The translations under genes were made by a program, and so were the position numbers. Shown one piece after another: positions 48,131 through 60,599 of a stretch of 64,000 nucleotides of DNA. The notes beneath the pieces were generated by a model. It ran no database searches. It was given only the letters and a program-made list of their open reading frames with translations, and was not told where the DNA came from. This stretch comes from Podocnemis expansa. Lineage: Eukaryota > Chordata > Testudines > Podocnemididae. Every line of letters starts with the position of its first letter. Position 1 is the stretch's first letter. The stretch spans positions 3,446,193 to 3,510,192 of the forward strand of contig ML682008.1 of the NCBI GenBank assembly GCA_007922195.1, written 5' to 3'.

Positions 48131-48784
48131 CAGTGAAACTCTGTAGTGATATGTGCCATGGAGAAGCCCCTGTGGAAATCAGTTACTCTGTCTACAGCAT
48201 TTTGAATAGTGTGCTGTAAGTAAGACATGGAGCCACACATTGAACAATGAAAAACAAGATATGAAGAGCTGCTTTTTAAATGAATACAGATTATTCAGTG
48301 TACTGTAGTAGGCAGAGGTCCTATGGGGGTTAAAAATAGTAAGGGATCTTGCAATTAAAGATTGTATCCTAATGCAGGGACAATCTTAATTCTGCAATTT
48401 CATGACTTTTGAATGGATGACTCTGCAATCTTAATAATATACTTGAAGTAATTTTTGTTCATATAATAGATAGGAAAATGAGGCACTTACAATTTAAGCG
48501 GTCAACAAGCAAAGAGAGGAATACAATGAAAACCCAAGGCTCTCTCTTATGCACTCTGTCTCTCATTATTGTCTCCTTTTTAACATTTTCTAGAATCTAG
48601 GAGGAAGGAAGAGAGTTTCTAGCCCTTGTTACTGAAGAATTGTCTTTGCAGAATGCCTCTCCATTTGGGTTCAGCCAAGATTGTGAAAAGATTTTCTAGG
48701 ATGGAGAAAGAGATGGGTAGAAGTGAGGTAGATTTTCATCAAAACTTCTCTAGGTTTGCTCCTTTTCAAACTTATTGGAGAAAT

Positions 48785-48901
48785 AAAGGGGTAGTCGTGC
48801 TAGTCTAGTTCAGTAAAACAAAATCTCCCATGAAAGCTCTTGCAAAAAATAAATTTATTAGCCTTTCAGTGCCACAGGACACCTTGTTTGTTTGTTTTAT
48901 T
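48785..48901 (+). mobile_element. PLE-terminus element, asymmetric palindrome
   Basis: A short left tip GGGGTAGTCGTGCTAGTCTA is followed directly by ATCTCCCATGAAAGCTC and the full right arm to GGACACCTTGTTTGTTTG. Most of the left arm and the first half of the core are deleted. Confidence 0.75.
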
Positions 48902-49025
48902 GGAAAAAATTATTATTTTCCTTTCTTCTAATAACATTCCATTCTGACCCACTGTGCCAACTGGTAGCAGATGTCTAGGTCTTCCAGGGCAGCCTCCTTT
49001 TGGGGGAGAAATCAACCAAGCAGAG

Positions 49026-49141
49026 TTTATTATATTATATTATATTATATTATATTATATTATATTATATTATANNNNNNNNNNTATTATATTATATTAT
49101 ATTATATTATATTATATTATATTATATTATATTATATTATA
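49026..49141. repeat. (ATATT)n pentanucleotide microsatellite with assembly gap
   Basis: Perfect 5-bp repeat, with ten Ns at 49075-49084. The true length is unknown. Confidence 0.97.
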
Positions 49142-50715
49142 AAAGTGTAATTCATTATATTTACACATTTATACCAGTCCTGGAACAAAAATTTTCAAGC
49201 ACCATCCAGAAATTTCAGGAATCCTAGGCTGGCACTAATGCTTCGTTCCCCAAAGCAATCCTGCCTCAATTTACTCCAATTAAAGACCAAGGCAATAGAG
49301 CAAACTCTCCTGATTCTCATATGCATACCTCTACACAGAGCACTGTGTATCAAAACTAACAATGCTGCATGTTTTCCTGAAGACAGAACAGTTACTCAGA
49401 GACTAAGAAAAAGATGATATATAAAAGCACTATCTCGGGATACCTGCCACTGCTCTCTATTTTAGCTTGAGCTCTGCACATTTGTAGGGAGGCTTGGCAG
49501 AATTCAGGAGTTTGGGGGCTTTTTTGGTAATTTGGACAGATAACATCAATATGTATCTTTAAACATTTTTTTAAATTTTCATCATTGAAATTTTCACAGT
49601 TCTGCAAAATTGTGAGTAATATGAAGTTTAAAAAAAAATAAATTTGCAGTCAGAGGAAATTATAGTGTGGGTCAGGCAACTAGACGGACAGAAAATAATA
49701 ATTTAATGACAGAAGACTTTGAGATTCAAAAAGTTAAAGTTTTATAACCATTAAAACACATTTTTTATCACCACATATCAAAATATACAAAGGTTATATA
49801 CATTTCATCCTTTAATCAAACCCTAATAAGTCCTCAAGCAACATTTATTTTTACTTTGCCTATTTGTACATTTTGATTTTTATCAGTGGAAATATTCTTT
49901 CATTGGTTTTTATGTATGGTGAAACCGATGTTTACCAATATAAAATTATAAAGCAGCCATAGTTGAAGGAATCCTTGAGTGAGCTACTCCTCAGGAGCCA
50001 TTCTGTCCAGGGGCTTGCTGAATTGTTCACTGAACTCTACAAAATTCCACTTTTTTTTTTTTTGTTGTCCTTTTTTCATTTGTCTTTGTATGAGCCACAA
50101 AGGCTCTAGGAACTGAGTAGTAAAGCAGATGCATGGTTCCTCAACTTGTTGGTCTTCCGACGAGACTTCTTTTTCAACCTGTCCACATCTGTATCTCAGA
50201 GTATATTCTTGAATGTATATCTGCAGAAACAACAATTTACAGCAAATTTGTAATGATCATGTTATGGCTCCAAGGTGATGCCTCTAAAAGTAGCAATTTT
50301 TTGTTTGTTTGTTTGTTTGCTGTTTTCACTTTCAGGGTTAGCGTAGTATTCAATCTAATTTTTTAAAAGAATAATAATAAAGTTTAACTCTACAGTGGGT
50401 GGTTGTCTGGCTGCGGATGTGATGGAGTGGTTAAGACAGACAGAAAGATGAAAATGTTTTTTTGTTTTTTAATAGAACAATGCATGGATACTCCCTGAGA
50501 GTGCAGGAATCTTAGTGCTCATTAGATCAAGAATATGCATGTGACAATATCAGCTCTTGAGAAGCTTGCAGTGGATGCATGTGTGGATGGATGGATCATG
50601 TTTTAGGAGAGAAAATTTTAAAAGCAGAGAGGATAGCTAGATGGCATTTGTGTTTTGGAAATCCCTTAATTAACATCTTTAAGCAAGTTTAAAGCAGAAG
50701 AAACATTAACAGAAG

Positions 50716-50942
50716 AAAAACAAACAAGGAGTCCTGTAGCATGAGTTTTTATGGGAGAAAATCCCGCTTCATCAGACGCTTTCAAGATGGGGAATTTGCA
50801 GTTTAAAGTTCAAAGCATCTGATGAAGTGGGATTTTCTCCCATGAAAGCTCATGTGAAAAATAAATTTGCTAGTCTTTAAAAGTACCACAGGACTCCTTG
50901 TTTGTTTAGCTGAACTATACTAACATGGCTATGCTTTTGAAA
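50716..50942. mobile_element. Palindromic PLE-terminus element (copy 5), intact core
   Basis: Left: CAAACAAGGAGTCCTGTAGC, ATGGGAGAAAATCCCGCTTC. Right: CATCTGATGAAGTGGGATTT, TCTCCCATGAAAGCTCATG, ACCACAGGACTCCTTGTTTG, TGAACTATACTAACATGGCT. The right arm has CTGATGA (50819-50825), GTGGGA (50827-50832) pairing with TCCCAT (50838-50843), and GAAA (50844-50847). Confidence 0.85.
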
Positions 50943-51894
50943 CCTATTTACAGATGGTTTGTAAAATAACACATTTGTAAGCTTTGCACTTAGAACTGCT
51001 GTCTACATAAAGTCAAAGAATCATTTCCACCAGGTATTTTAGAAAGCATAATGTATTCTGCCACAGGATATCACAGTAGTATTTTATAACTTCTTTGCCA
51101 CAGATATTGTTGAGTCTTTATGCATGATATCAGAGCACAGAGGCTTCATAATTGCTTGACATTGGTTTCTGTTACAGTTGGCCAAATGGCTGCATTCCTA
51201 TTAAGCTTCACAGTGGCTTCTCAGAGGTTCTGAGTTCATTCAACTGTGGGCCAGATCCATATCATGGGTAAATCAAAACAGCTTCATTGAAGTCAATGGA
51301 TCTACCAATTTATGTTAGCTGAAGATCTATCCCTTTGCATTCAGTTAAGGTGCTCAAATATCAACCAAACTTTTCCTTTCCTTAAAAAAAACACTGAATC
51401 GGTGGCCTATTCAAATTTAGGACAAATAAAACTTTTTTTTTCTTTTGCAAGTCCTCAAAAGTACCATTTAATCTCAGTGTGTTCATTAGCGTGTGACAAT
51501 CAAGAAAAAACATGAGTTCTCCCATATCTTTCAGCAGCGCTGTCTACAGCTTTCCATATATATTTTTCATTAGTCAATGAAAAAGTAGGGTACTTTAGGT
51601 CAATGTGGACATTTTAAAACTTGAGGTGCAGTTGACTAAGACACAAATTTTGTAAGCAAAGAAATATGCTTTTGAAGACAATTGTTGAGCATAACTATGG
51701 CACCTTTGTAAACTGTGAGATGGATCATTGGATCTAGAATAATAAAAGGAGGTGTCCCCTGCATGTAGAGTTGATTAGGTACTATTTTAAAAAATTCTTT
51801 TTTTTTTTGTTGAAAATGGACAATTCATCCAAATTGAAACTTTTCATGCAAATGTGTTAGTTGTGGCAAATATTTAATTGAAAAGTTTTCTTAG

Positions 51895-53200
51895 TTCCAG
51901 GATGGAAGAGAGAGATTTCCCTCATGGTGGATGATGCAGAAAAGGCTGAAGTACTCAATGCTTTTTTTTCCCCTCAGTCTTCACAGGAAGGGTCAGCTCC
52001 CAGGCTACTACACTGGGTAACACAGAATGGAGTGAAGGAGAGCCACCCTCAGTGATGGCAAGTCAGATTAGGGCAGGGGTCTCAAACTCAAATCACCACG
52101 AGGGCCACATGAGGACTAGTACAGGGCCACATGAAGACAAGTATGTTAGCCTGACAGCTGCACCACTGCAACCTTTTCATGAAATGATATTGCAAATACC
52201 AGTAATGATAGTGTCATAGCGGGCCACAGGAAATAGCTTTAGAGACTGCATGCAGACTGCGGGACGCATGCTTGGGACCCCTGGGTTAGGGACTACTTAG
52301 AGAAGTTGGATAAGCACAAGTCTATGGGGCAAGATGAACTGCATCTGAGAATGTTGAGGGAGTTGGCCAATGTGATTGCATGGCCACTATCCATTATCTT
52401 TGAAAACTCGTGGTGAATGTGGGAGGTCCCACATGATTGGAAAAAGGCAAATATAGTGCTATCTTCAAGAAGGGGAAAAAGAGGACCCAGGAAACTACAG
52501 ACCAATCAGCCTCACCTCAATCCCTGGAAAAATCATTGAGCAGGTCCTCAAAGAATTCACTGTGAAACAATTGGAGGAAAATAGAATGATCAGGAATAGT
52601 CAGCAGGTATTCACCAAGGGCAATTCATGCCTGACCAACCTGATTGCCTTCTATGACAAGATTGCTGGATATGTCATTGCAGGAATAGCCAGCAATGTGA
52701 TATACCTTGACTTTAGCAAAGCTTTTGATATGGTTTCCCAGAGCATTCTTGTTAGCAAGTTAGGGAAGTATGGTTTGGATGAATGGACCATAAATTGGAT
52801 AGAAAGCTGGCTAGCTCATCAGGCTCAGTGGGCTCAGCAGATTAGACACTGAGCTATTGATCCTCGTTTGCAACCAGTAATTAGTGGAGTGCCCTAGGGG
52901 TCAGTCCTGGGGCTGGTTCTGTTCAACATCTTCATTAATGATCCGGATGGTCAGATAGACTGCATGCTCAGTAATTCACGGATGATACCAAATTGGGGAG
53001 AATGGTAAACATGCTGGAAGGCAGGGATAGGACTAAGGGAGCCCTAGGCAAATTGGAGCTTTGGACCAAATGAAATCTCATGAGGTTCAATACGTACAAA
53101 TTCTTGTACTTAGGATGGAAAAATCCCATGTACTGCTACAGCCTGGGGACCGATCAGCTAAGTAGCAGCACATGTTTCTGACATGGGAAAAATGATTTTG
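51895..53200 (+). mobile_element. CR1 LINE ORF2 fragment, interrupted by a hAT element
   Basis: The best-preserved reverse-transcriptase piece is the 96-codon frame 52562-52852: a SQQVFTKGNSCLTNLIAFYD segment, then YLDFSKAFDMVSQSILVSKL, the usual CR1 motif around the first catalytic Asp. 'ctggttctgttcaacatcttc' near 52913 is the next block. Stop codons and shifts break the frame. A 210-bp hAT element splits it at 52074-52283. From about 53200 similarity ends. No 3' CR1 end is seen. Confidence 0.85.
52074..52283. mobile_element. Short non-autonomous hAT element inside CR1
   Basis: Ends CAGGGGTCTCAAACTC and CTTGGGACCCCTG are inverted repeats. The flanks are GATTAGGG (52066-52073) and GGTTAGGG (52284-52291), 7 of 8. 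Same family as 35987-36173. It splits the CR1 copy, so it is younger. Confidence 0.88.
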
Positions 53201-54930
53201 GGTCATACAATAAAGAGTCTGAAATGAGGAGGAGGAGCTAGTACCATCCAACATGGATTGAGTGTACCAACATGGTACAGATTCCCCTTGGTACAGAGTC
53301 AACATGACCTGTTCTATGCTACCTCTATTTTACTCCTTCTTGCCATAAATGGAGGGAGGAGACATGGCTGGAGTGCACAGAACCCTGACTGTCCCATGTG
53401 GTTTAACCCCCGGAGTGACCATTGCAAGATGGTCCGTGTTAGATCACATCTAAAGCTGCCTTTACAAGTGCTCGGGGCCAAATCATCCTAAAGTCATTCT
53501 TTGCCCCCTATCCACCATTTTCTTAAGGTGTGTTGAATAAAGGTGTGGGATACTTATGGATCTGGACCATGGTATTATGTGCCATAAGTTTCCCAAATTC
53601 ACTGAGATATTTTGTAGGACAGAATTTTTTAGGTGGAGCAGCTCTCCTCCCATCCACATTAAGGTGATCAAGAAATGAGAATGCAGAACATGACCGTGAC
53701 AGAATGTTTAATGCTTACTTTTCATGCGTGACTTTAACTGTTGATTAGGAACCTTTTGTAAAGTGAAGTATAATTACACCAACCTAGATAAGAAAAGAAG
53801 GGGTGGGACCTGAAAAAGCAGGTGTGTTTGGCATGGTTTGAATGGCATTGAAAGTTTTGACATAAGGAGTTGCACACCCATAAAATAGCTCACTCTGAAC
53901 TAAAAATGGTATTGTGAACTTTCTGAATTGTACACTGATGACTAGAATCTCTTGGAACAAGAACTGTGCCTTCCTAAATGGCTGTACAGTTCCTGCGTTG
54001 GAGTGTGACTGTAAACATATGCTAATAAAGTGTAACATATTCAAAATATGATCATATTTGAGAAATAAGAAGTAAATGAAAGGTATTCACATACCAGAAA
54101 CACAGAGCTTGATTCCTATCTGACAGTAACTCTGTTGCCTTCTGTTACTTTTGATTTTCATGGGTGTAACTGAGAGAAAAATTGGATCCCATCATGTGTT
54201 GTAGTTTGGCACTAGATACGACACAGGGGAGGTCTGCAATGGAAAAAGCAACCCTTTTTATATATTGTGATCAAAGTGCATTAGCAGAGCTGTGTGGGAA
54301 AGTATTCATGTCACCTGCCCAGACTTTTCTTTACTCTAGCCACTGCTTTCAGTATCTCATTGAAATTAATTCAAATCCTCCCCTGTGGATTATAAGAAAT
54401 AGCGACTATCAAGAGACAGGAGAAGATGTAAAATCTCAGATGAGCTTTGCTTATCCTTTATTCTAATTTGAAAGAACATTTTCTCAAAGTGCTGGGTATG
54501 TGATCAGAGCTGGGAAGGGGATCCTATTGAATAAAAACTTTACTTTGGGAAAAGAATGTTGATAATTAGGTCTTGAAAGGAAAGTACGAGGACAGCGGTA
54601 TGCACCCTAATAAGAAACCTGGACATAATCCATCTAAACTAGCTGTATCGAGTATAATGATTCACTTACAAGCAGAGTAACTGGTGGCTATTTTCATTTT
54701 GTAAATCACAGAACTTTTTAAGATGGTTGGACTGATGGATACACGTGTTTCATGAATGATTCTCTGTCATAAATGTATTGTCTCCCTTGAAGTAAATCAG
54801 CAGTAATGAAACAAATATATTTTCTATTAGAAAGCTATACTTTAAGTTCTAAAAAAAATCTAAATTGGCTTTATTTTTCACCTCTGAGAATATGATTGAG
54901 TTTCTAGTAAAGATTCCATATCTTTATTAT

Positions 54931-54978
54931 AATTAATTTGAATTGATTTTTCCTAAGTGTCCTGGTGTAGACAAGTTC
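54931..54978 (-). mobile_element. MITE end fragment (CTTGTCTACACC type)
   Basis: The reverse complement reads AACTTGTCTACACCAGGACA then 'cttaggaaaaatcaattcaa'. It matches the start of 55119-55262 nearly base for base. Only the tip is kept. Confidence 0.6.
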
Positions 54979-55118
54979 TATTTTATATGTGACTTTGGGA
55001 TTTTGGAACCTAAGTACCAGTTTTAGAAGAAAGTTAGATACTTAAGAACCAAAGGGTCAGTAAAAGCCAGTGACTTTTTGATTCCTAAATTCCAAATTCA
55101 CATTTGAAAATACTTTAT

Positions 55119-55262
55119 GGGCTTGTCTGTAGTGGGACACTCAGGAAAATCAATCCAAATTAATTAATACCGTGAATTTAAAGTGGCTCAGTTAAATTGA
55201 ATTAAACCTCTGTGTGGACAAACTCATTCAGAATTAAAGTGGCCTCAATTCAGCTGATCTTA
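55119..55262 (+). mobile_element. MITE fragment (CTTGTCTACACC type)
   Basis: Starts GGGCTTGTCTGTAGTGGGAC then 'actcaggaaaatcaatccaaattaatt', followed by 'tgtgtggacaaactc'. Related in style to the GGCTATGTCTACAC elements but a separate family. The right terminus is not recognised. Confidence 0.55.
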
Positions 55263-56398
55263 CTAATAAAATAGAGCCAAAATTCCTCTCCTGCCTCACT
55301 GGGGAAATAAGTTATTCAGTCTTTCATCTTAGTTTGCCTTTTGCACCTCACTGCCATTGGCCAGTGCAAGGGAAGAGCGGGACCACTCTCCATGCCTCAT
55401 TTTCTGCTTTTTCTCCATTGCCCTGCTCATGTGGGGAACATCCAGAGTAAGGGCTGTGTGCCATATCAGACCTGATTGCAAGATCTAGGTTTGGCCTTAT
55501 TCCCCCTCAGTTCTTTGCATGGCTGAGCCACACACAGGCACATTCTAATGTTAGCAATCTAACATTAAGTTTTTTGTCTAATTTGTGTGCCTCTAAACAC
55601 AGTCTCTGTATACAAGTTATAAATAGGATTATGGAATCTCCCTGGCTATGTTTATTAAATCAGTATGCAAATACTATTGCTGGATGGTGAAAGCCTATAT
55701 ATGCCTTGGTGACATGACATTTAATGAAGTTGAAATAGTACTGTTTATAGATAATGAGATCTCCCCAGTGGATGCTGTCTACACTTTCATTTCTTAATAA
55801 TGTGTACATTTTCCCCTTGCTGAATGCTGACTTTCACAGCTATATTATTTATGGTCTTGAGTTTTAATAAAGTTCCCTTATAGTGCCTGATAATCTGCCT
55901 TCCCTGATGGGTGGGTTCAACTGTGGAGATTTGCAGAATAAGAAAAGGATTATTTGTTTTAGGCAATTCTTTTAAAAAGCTATTAATTTCATAATTAACT
56001 TCCGATAGATTTATTGAGATAACAATTTTTTTATTGCTAGAATCTGGAAATAATAAGATCAGAACTAAATTTTATGATGATCTGTACAGGGGAAGAAAAA
56101 AAAAACATTTATCTTCAGTAGGTTCACAGGTTCTACTAGCATTTCTATAACTGCCTAACCTTTAATAAGGCCCAGTTGAAAAATGCCCAGTTTCTCTGGC
56201 ATGCTAACAAGCAATTAGTACATTAGAGTGAAGGCTGTGTCTAGGACCTAGTTCTGGCTCACTGAGTCTCTGGTCATCTCATGCAATGGCATTGTTTCAG
56301 AACACACTGAGGGCTGTAGGAAGGGCCCTTAAAAGCTGGAGATTCACACAGCTCAGTGTTTTCTGGCCACACACCTTCCATGTGCTTTCCTGTTAGGT

Positions 56399-56640
56399 TG
56401 ATAGAATCATAGAATATTATGGCTGGAAGGGACCTCAAGAGATCATCTAGTCCAACCTCCTGCTTGCTAAATTAGTATTAAATAAATCCCACTCCCACTA
56501 AATCTTCCCAGCAAAGGTTTTGTCTAAGTGGGCCTTAAAAGTTTCCAAAGATGGAGATTTTACCACCTCTCTAGGTAACCCATTCCAGTGCTTCAGCACC
56601 CTTCTAGTGAGAAAGTTTTTCTTAATATCCAGCCCTATGT
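56399..56640 (-). mobile_element. CR1 LINE, 3' end, minus strand
   Basis: TAGAATCATAGAATATTATG, GCTGGAAGGGACCTCAAGAG and ATCATCTAGTCCAACC are the reverse complement of the CR1 3' end with its terminal ATTCTATGATTCTAT repeats. 'cattccagtgcttcagcacc' and 'agtgagaaagtttttcttaa' follow. Confidence 0.92.
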
Positions 56641-57559
56641 ATCAGGAACAACAAGAGGTAGCGTAGGAACAGGCTATGAAAGCTTGAGAACTCTCCCACA
56701 ATCAAAGAATTTTGAAGCGGCTAGGTATGGCCAGATCCTTGCCTCTTTGTGCCACTGGCAGGGGAAAAGAATCTGGCTCCATTGTGTATTGTAAAGAATT
56801 TCTTCAAAAGAAGACATTGTCTGTAGTCTGACTATTATTCTTTTGTTGACACAGAAGAATCTTAATCTATACTTTGCATACAGAGTATGAGGGGTAGTAG
56901 TGAAGTACATATATTTTAATTTTTCTAAATGCTGTTTAATTATCAAAAATGTATCATATAAAAAGTTTTCATTGTCTGAATTTCTGTAGGAGGACCGAGA
57001 GCTTTAAAGATCTATGAAATCCTTAGGAAAACGTATGCTAGAGTCTGACTTGCCAAATCTACCTAACAGTGATTATAAATACATTAAATAGATCTCAAAA
57101 ACTATCAATTTTTAGTTCAAAGGTTAATAATGTTCATGTTTTTATAGGTGATGATTGCCTGATAGGATTATCTGGATTCACCTCAGAGACAAAATAGACA
57201 CATGATAAAAGAAAATGGGTTGGCTTTAAAAATGTAAATGTTTTATGTCTTTAAAATATCATGTGACTCTTTCATTTATTAAGACAGAGAGCACTTCAAG
57301 AAGTGGCATATGACTGGTTGCTAAACTCTACTTTCAGTGTAAAAACATACATACAAGTTCTCCAGTATATTGAAGTCTACAGGACACTGAATTACTGCAT
57401 GTTTATATCAATATAACTGAAAACAAAGCTTGGGCCAGAATTCCTAATTACAAAATTTCTGTTTTTAGTCAAGGTATAATTTTGTCATTGAAGTCATTTT
57501 TTGCTAGAAGATGATGGGTGTTTAATTTAAAATATTTAGCTAAAAGAAACAGAGTCCTA

Positions 57560-57690
57560 TAAAACAAAAAAGGAGTCTTGTGGCACTTTAAAGACTAATA
57601 CGTTTATTTTTTGCTTGAGCTTTCATGGACAAAGTCCCATTTCGTCAGATGCCAGAGTGGGGAAAACTTACTTTGAAAATTTACAATATG
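57560..57690 (-). mobile_element. Half PLE-terminus element, minus orientation
   Basis: AACAAAAAAGGAGTCTTGTG, GCACTTTAAAGACTAATACG, GAGCTTTCATGGACAAAGTC, CCATTTCGTCAGATGCC. On the minus strand this is CTGACGA, an extra A, then a short stem and GAAAGCTC. The copy is followed directly by the hAT element at 57692. Confidence 0.75.
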
Positions 57691-57691
57691 G

Positions 57692-57840
57692 CAGGGCTTG
57701 GCAAATCAGAGGTGACAGGCTGCCATGGTGATCAGGGTTTGTAGCTTGGCTCCTAGCTCCTCTGTGAAAATGCAGTGCCATCTGGCAACTAAGAATAAAA
57801 CTGCTGGTGCCTAGCTGAGAGCCAGTTTTGTCAAGCTCTG
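57692..57840. mobile_element. Short hAT-like MITE (149 bp)
   Basis: Ends CAGGGCTTGGCAAA and TTTTGTCAAGCTCTG are inverted repeats (CAG[G/A]GCTTG[G/A]CAAA). The flanks CAATATGG and CAGTAGGG agree at 6 of 8 bases. The interior 'cttggctcctagctcc' and 'ggtgcctagctgagagcc' is also partly inverted. Confidence 0.7.
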
Positions 57841-58426
57841 CAGTAGGGAGTGAAAGATAAATCCTGTGATTACATTTTAGTATATCAGATAAGGTTACTT
57901 CACCAAGTTAAACAAGTTATATAGATTCAAACATTGGGACTTTTTCCAGTGCAGTCAGGTGATCAACTGCTATGTTAAGGTATTAGAAAAGGATGAAAAC
58001 TCTGTTTGATTGAACAGCTATGAAAGAGATGTGTTTAGATTACTGATAAGATAATTCCACAAATTATTTGCTATAGTCAAATTACAGTAACAGAGAATTG
58101 CCATCAGGAAGACATGCAATGCAATTGCAGACTTTTCTAACTCATAATGTAGGAGAAAGCAAAAGTACTAACAAGAGAAGTTTTTGAACAACAGAAATGG
58201 ATATGTCCTTCATAACATTGTTTAAAATCATATTATTGTGTAAATTTAGGTGTTTTTACAACTGAAGTAAAAATTGGTCATTTGGTGATATTCCCCCATA
58301 GAGTCATCATAGTGTAACCATTTACTCACAGAATTAACCATTTCTGTTTCCTTTTTTCCAGCTGTGCTTATCATGTAAGAGATAAAGCTGTGCTTATGTT
58401 GAAAGTTATCTTGCTTACATCTAATG

Positions 58427-58830
58427 CAGGGGTTCTTAACCTTTTTTGGCCAGGACCCTGATTAAGATGGAGAGTTAGTTTTGCAACTCATGCCCCTAGC
58501 TGGCCGCTCCTTCCTCTGCTGTCAGTGAGTCAAGAGAAAGGGGAGGAGGGTGACTCTCCAAGCCATGCTGTCCTCCCTCTGCAGCCAACACTGAGCAGAG
58601 TTCTTGGCTGCCCTGCCTGCCCCCAGCCAAGTGTCCCTCCCCAGGGCGCAGAGTGCGGTTAGCGCAGGGTTGCTGCTTTCAGAGATGGGACCCTGAAGTG
58701 GCCCGTTCCATGGAGTTCAGCCGCTTTGCTCCTAGCCCCCCCCAGTGCTGAACTGGCCTGATCCAGCGCCCGGGGGCGAGGTGGCCTCGGCTCAGTGCTG
58801 GGGGGGAGGGCAGGGGCAAAGCAGCCATGT
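58427..58830 (+). mobile_element. Possible hAT-like element, G/C-rich body
   Basis: Starts CAGGGGTTCTTAACCTTTTT, a form typical of hAT ends, followed by about 380 bp of unusually G/C-rich sequence ending in a G-run. The matching right terminus and target duplication were not found, so the extent is uncertain. Confidence 0.4.
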
Positions 58831-59054
58831 AAATGTATCAGTTTGCTTTAGGAATACTGGGTCATGATTCTTTGTCTGGGTTCTCACTTATTTCAGGTGG
58901 GAGAATTGAATCACTGCAGGCATGTTCTAAATGCAGTTCACCTCATCTACTAGCTAAATTCTGCTGTTTTGGTACACTACTAGGGGTCTGCCCACTTTGC
59001 CAGTCTCTGCCTTCTTTTCACCCATTTATATATTGACATAGTATAGTGGATCCA

Positions 59055-59512
59055 TGTTCCCCACTACCAAGTGGGTTTCAGGTCCAGGATTCCAGTATCA
59101 ATAACCACTGAGATGCACATAGCAGGAAAAAGTGTTTTATTCACTAATTGATTACTTAACTAAATGCCCAGACAAGGTGATATACCCAGAGTTAAACACA
59201 AACTAATAGAGGCAGGCTTACAACCCAATCAGCAGTCGGGGACCTCACTTCTCGACCACAGGCTTCAGCAGGAGAGTGATGTCCTCCGAGGCACCCTTCA
59301 AGGTCCTACTGCGAAGTCCGGTGAAGTCAGGGAAACAAGCTATTGTTATAGCCCATTACTTATAGGGAGGGGTGATCAGGCCCTCTCCAGGTGACTAGAC
59401 TGCGGGGGTATTGGTTCCCACCACCTTTATCCTACAATCCAGCACCTAGATAACTGCTTGTTTACTACATAGTCTGGCAGAGTGGAAATGTCCATTCCCC
59501 ACTATTGTTACA
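59055..59512 (-). mobile_element. Possible solo LTR, minus strand
   Basis: Edges TGTTCCCCACTACC and CCCCACTATTGTTACA give TG...CA borders on the minus strand, each followed inside by a shared 'agtgggga' block. On the minus strand a CTATAAGTA box (about 59360) lies some 225 bp before an AATAAA signal (about 59135), the spacing of an LTR promoter and polyadenylation signal. CCA flanks both sides. No second copy is available for comparison. Confidence 0.4.
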
Positions 59513-60599
59513 CCATCAAAACATCTTCTGTTTGCCCTACAACCCATAATGCCTGCTGCATTCGCTACACATGAGACACCTGCTTTATTCCCTGATGACA
59601 AGTTGGAGTGGGGAGATTTTAAATCTTTCTCCCCATGCAGCCACCTGTAAGGAAATGGTAAGACATACTGTCATGTCTGAATGAGAGCTATTTTGGAAAA
59701 TATATGTGCTAGAATACATAACAAGAAAGATCTGCATCAGTTAGAGCAAAATATATATCATAGAGTGTGCAAGTGCTTACTGAATGCACTGTAACTACAA
59801 AAGCCCAGTGACACAGGAAGAAAATGATCTAGCAAGATGCTGTTGGAAGAACCATCATTAGCATTTCAGAAAAAATCCCATTCTGTTTATAATACTTGTT
59901 GACTGTCTTTTATCTATCACTACAAAGATACACAGTGAGACAATATTATGTGAGGCAAAGCAAAGGAGGTGAAGAAAATTTTGAAAGCAACAGCCCACTC
60001 ATTTGGTTAACATTTGTACAGTCACCAGTAATGGGCTTGGTTCGGCTCCAGTTCCCATTGCAAACAATGGGAGACTTTCCAATATTTTGTGTAGAAAATG
60101 TTTAGAGCCCTGGATTGTAAACAGTTGAAAACACAGGAAGACACTTTATGTAAAGACTTTGAAAGGAATGTTGAGCTAAATCACATATTTTTGCTCAGAC
60201 ACACTTCCACTAACTGCAAGAACAATTTGAATTAGGAGTGAATAAATGATGATTCCAAAAGTCAGAGTTTTTTCTGTGTTACACATTCTTTTCTGAAAAC
60301 TCCACTAAAGTCAGTAGAATTAAACTAGCATGAAATTAGCATAACAAAGTGGATTAACAAGGCTTGAGTAAGGACCCCGGAGTTTGACTCATGACATTCA
60401 TGTTAGTCACATCACTAATTGTCTACTTCATTCTCAAATAAAAGAAAGCTTGGTAAAAATAAAACAGATTTCTGTTCCTTCTGCCTGCAAAGCTCATCTT
60501 AACTTCACAGTGAAGCCTATAATACTTAATCTCTCTATATATGACTAGACTGAAACTCCATTAGGAAATACAGTAAATATACACTTAAAAGGGTATTAA

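Noticed and set aside
48954..49227. Open frames with IILYY repeats
   Set aside because: Translation of the (ATATT)n microsatellite and its N-gap.
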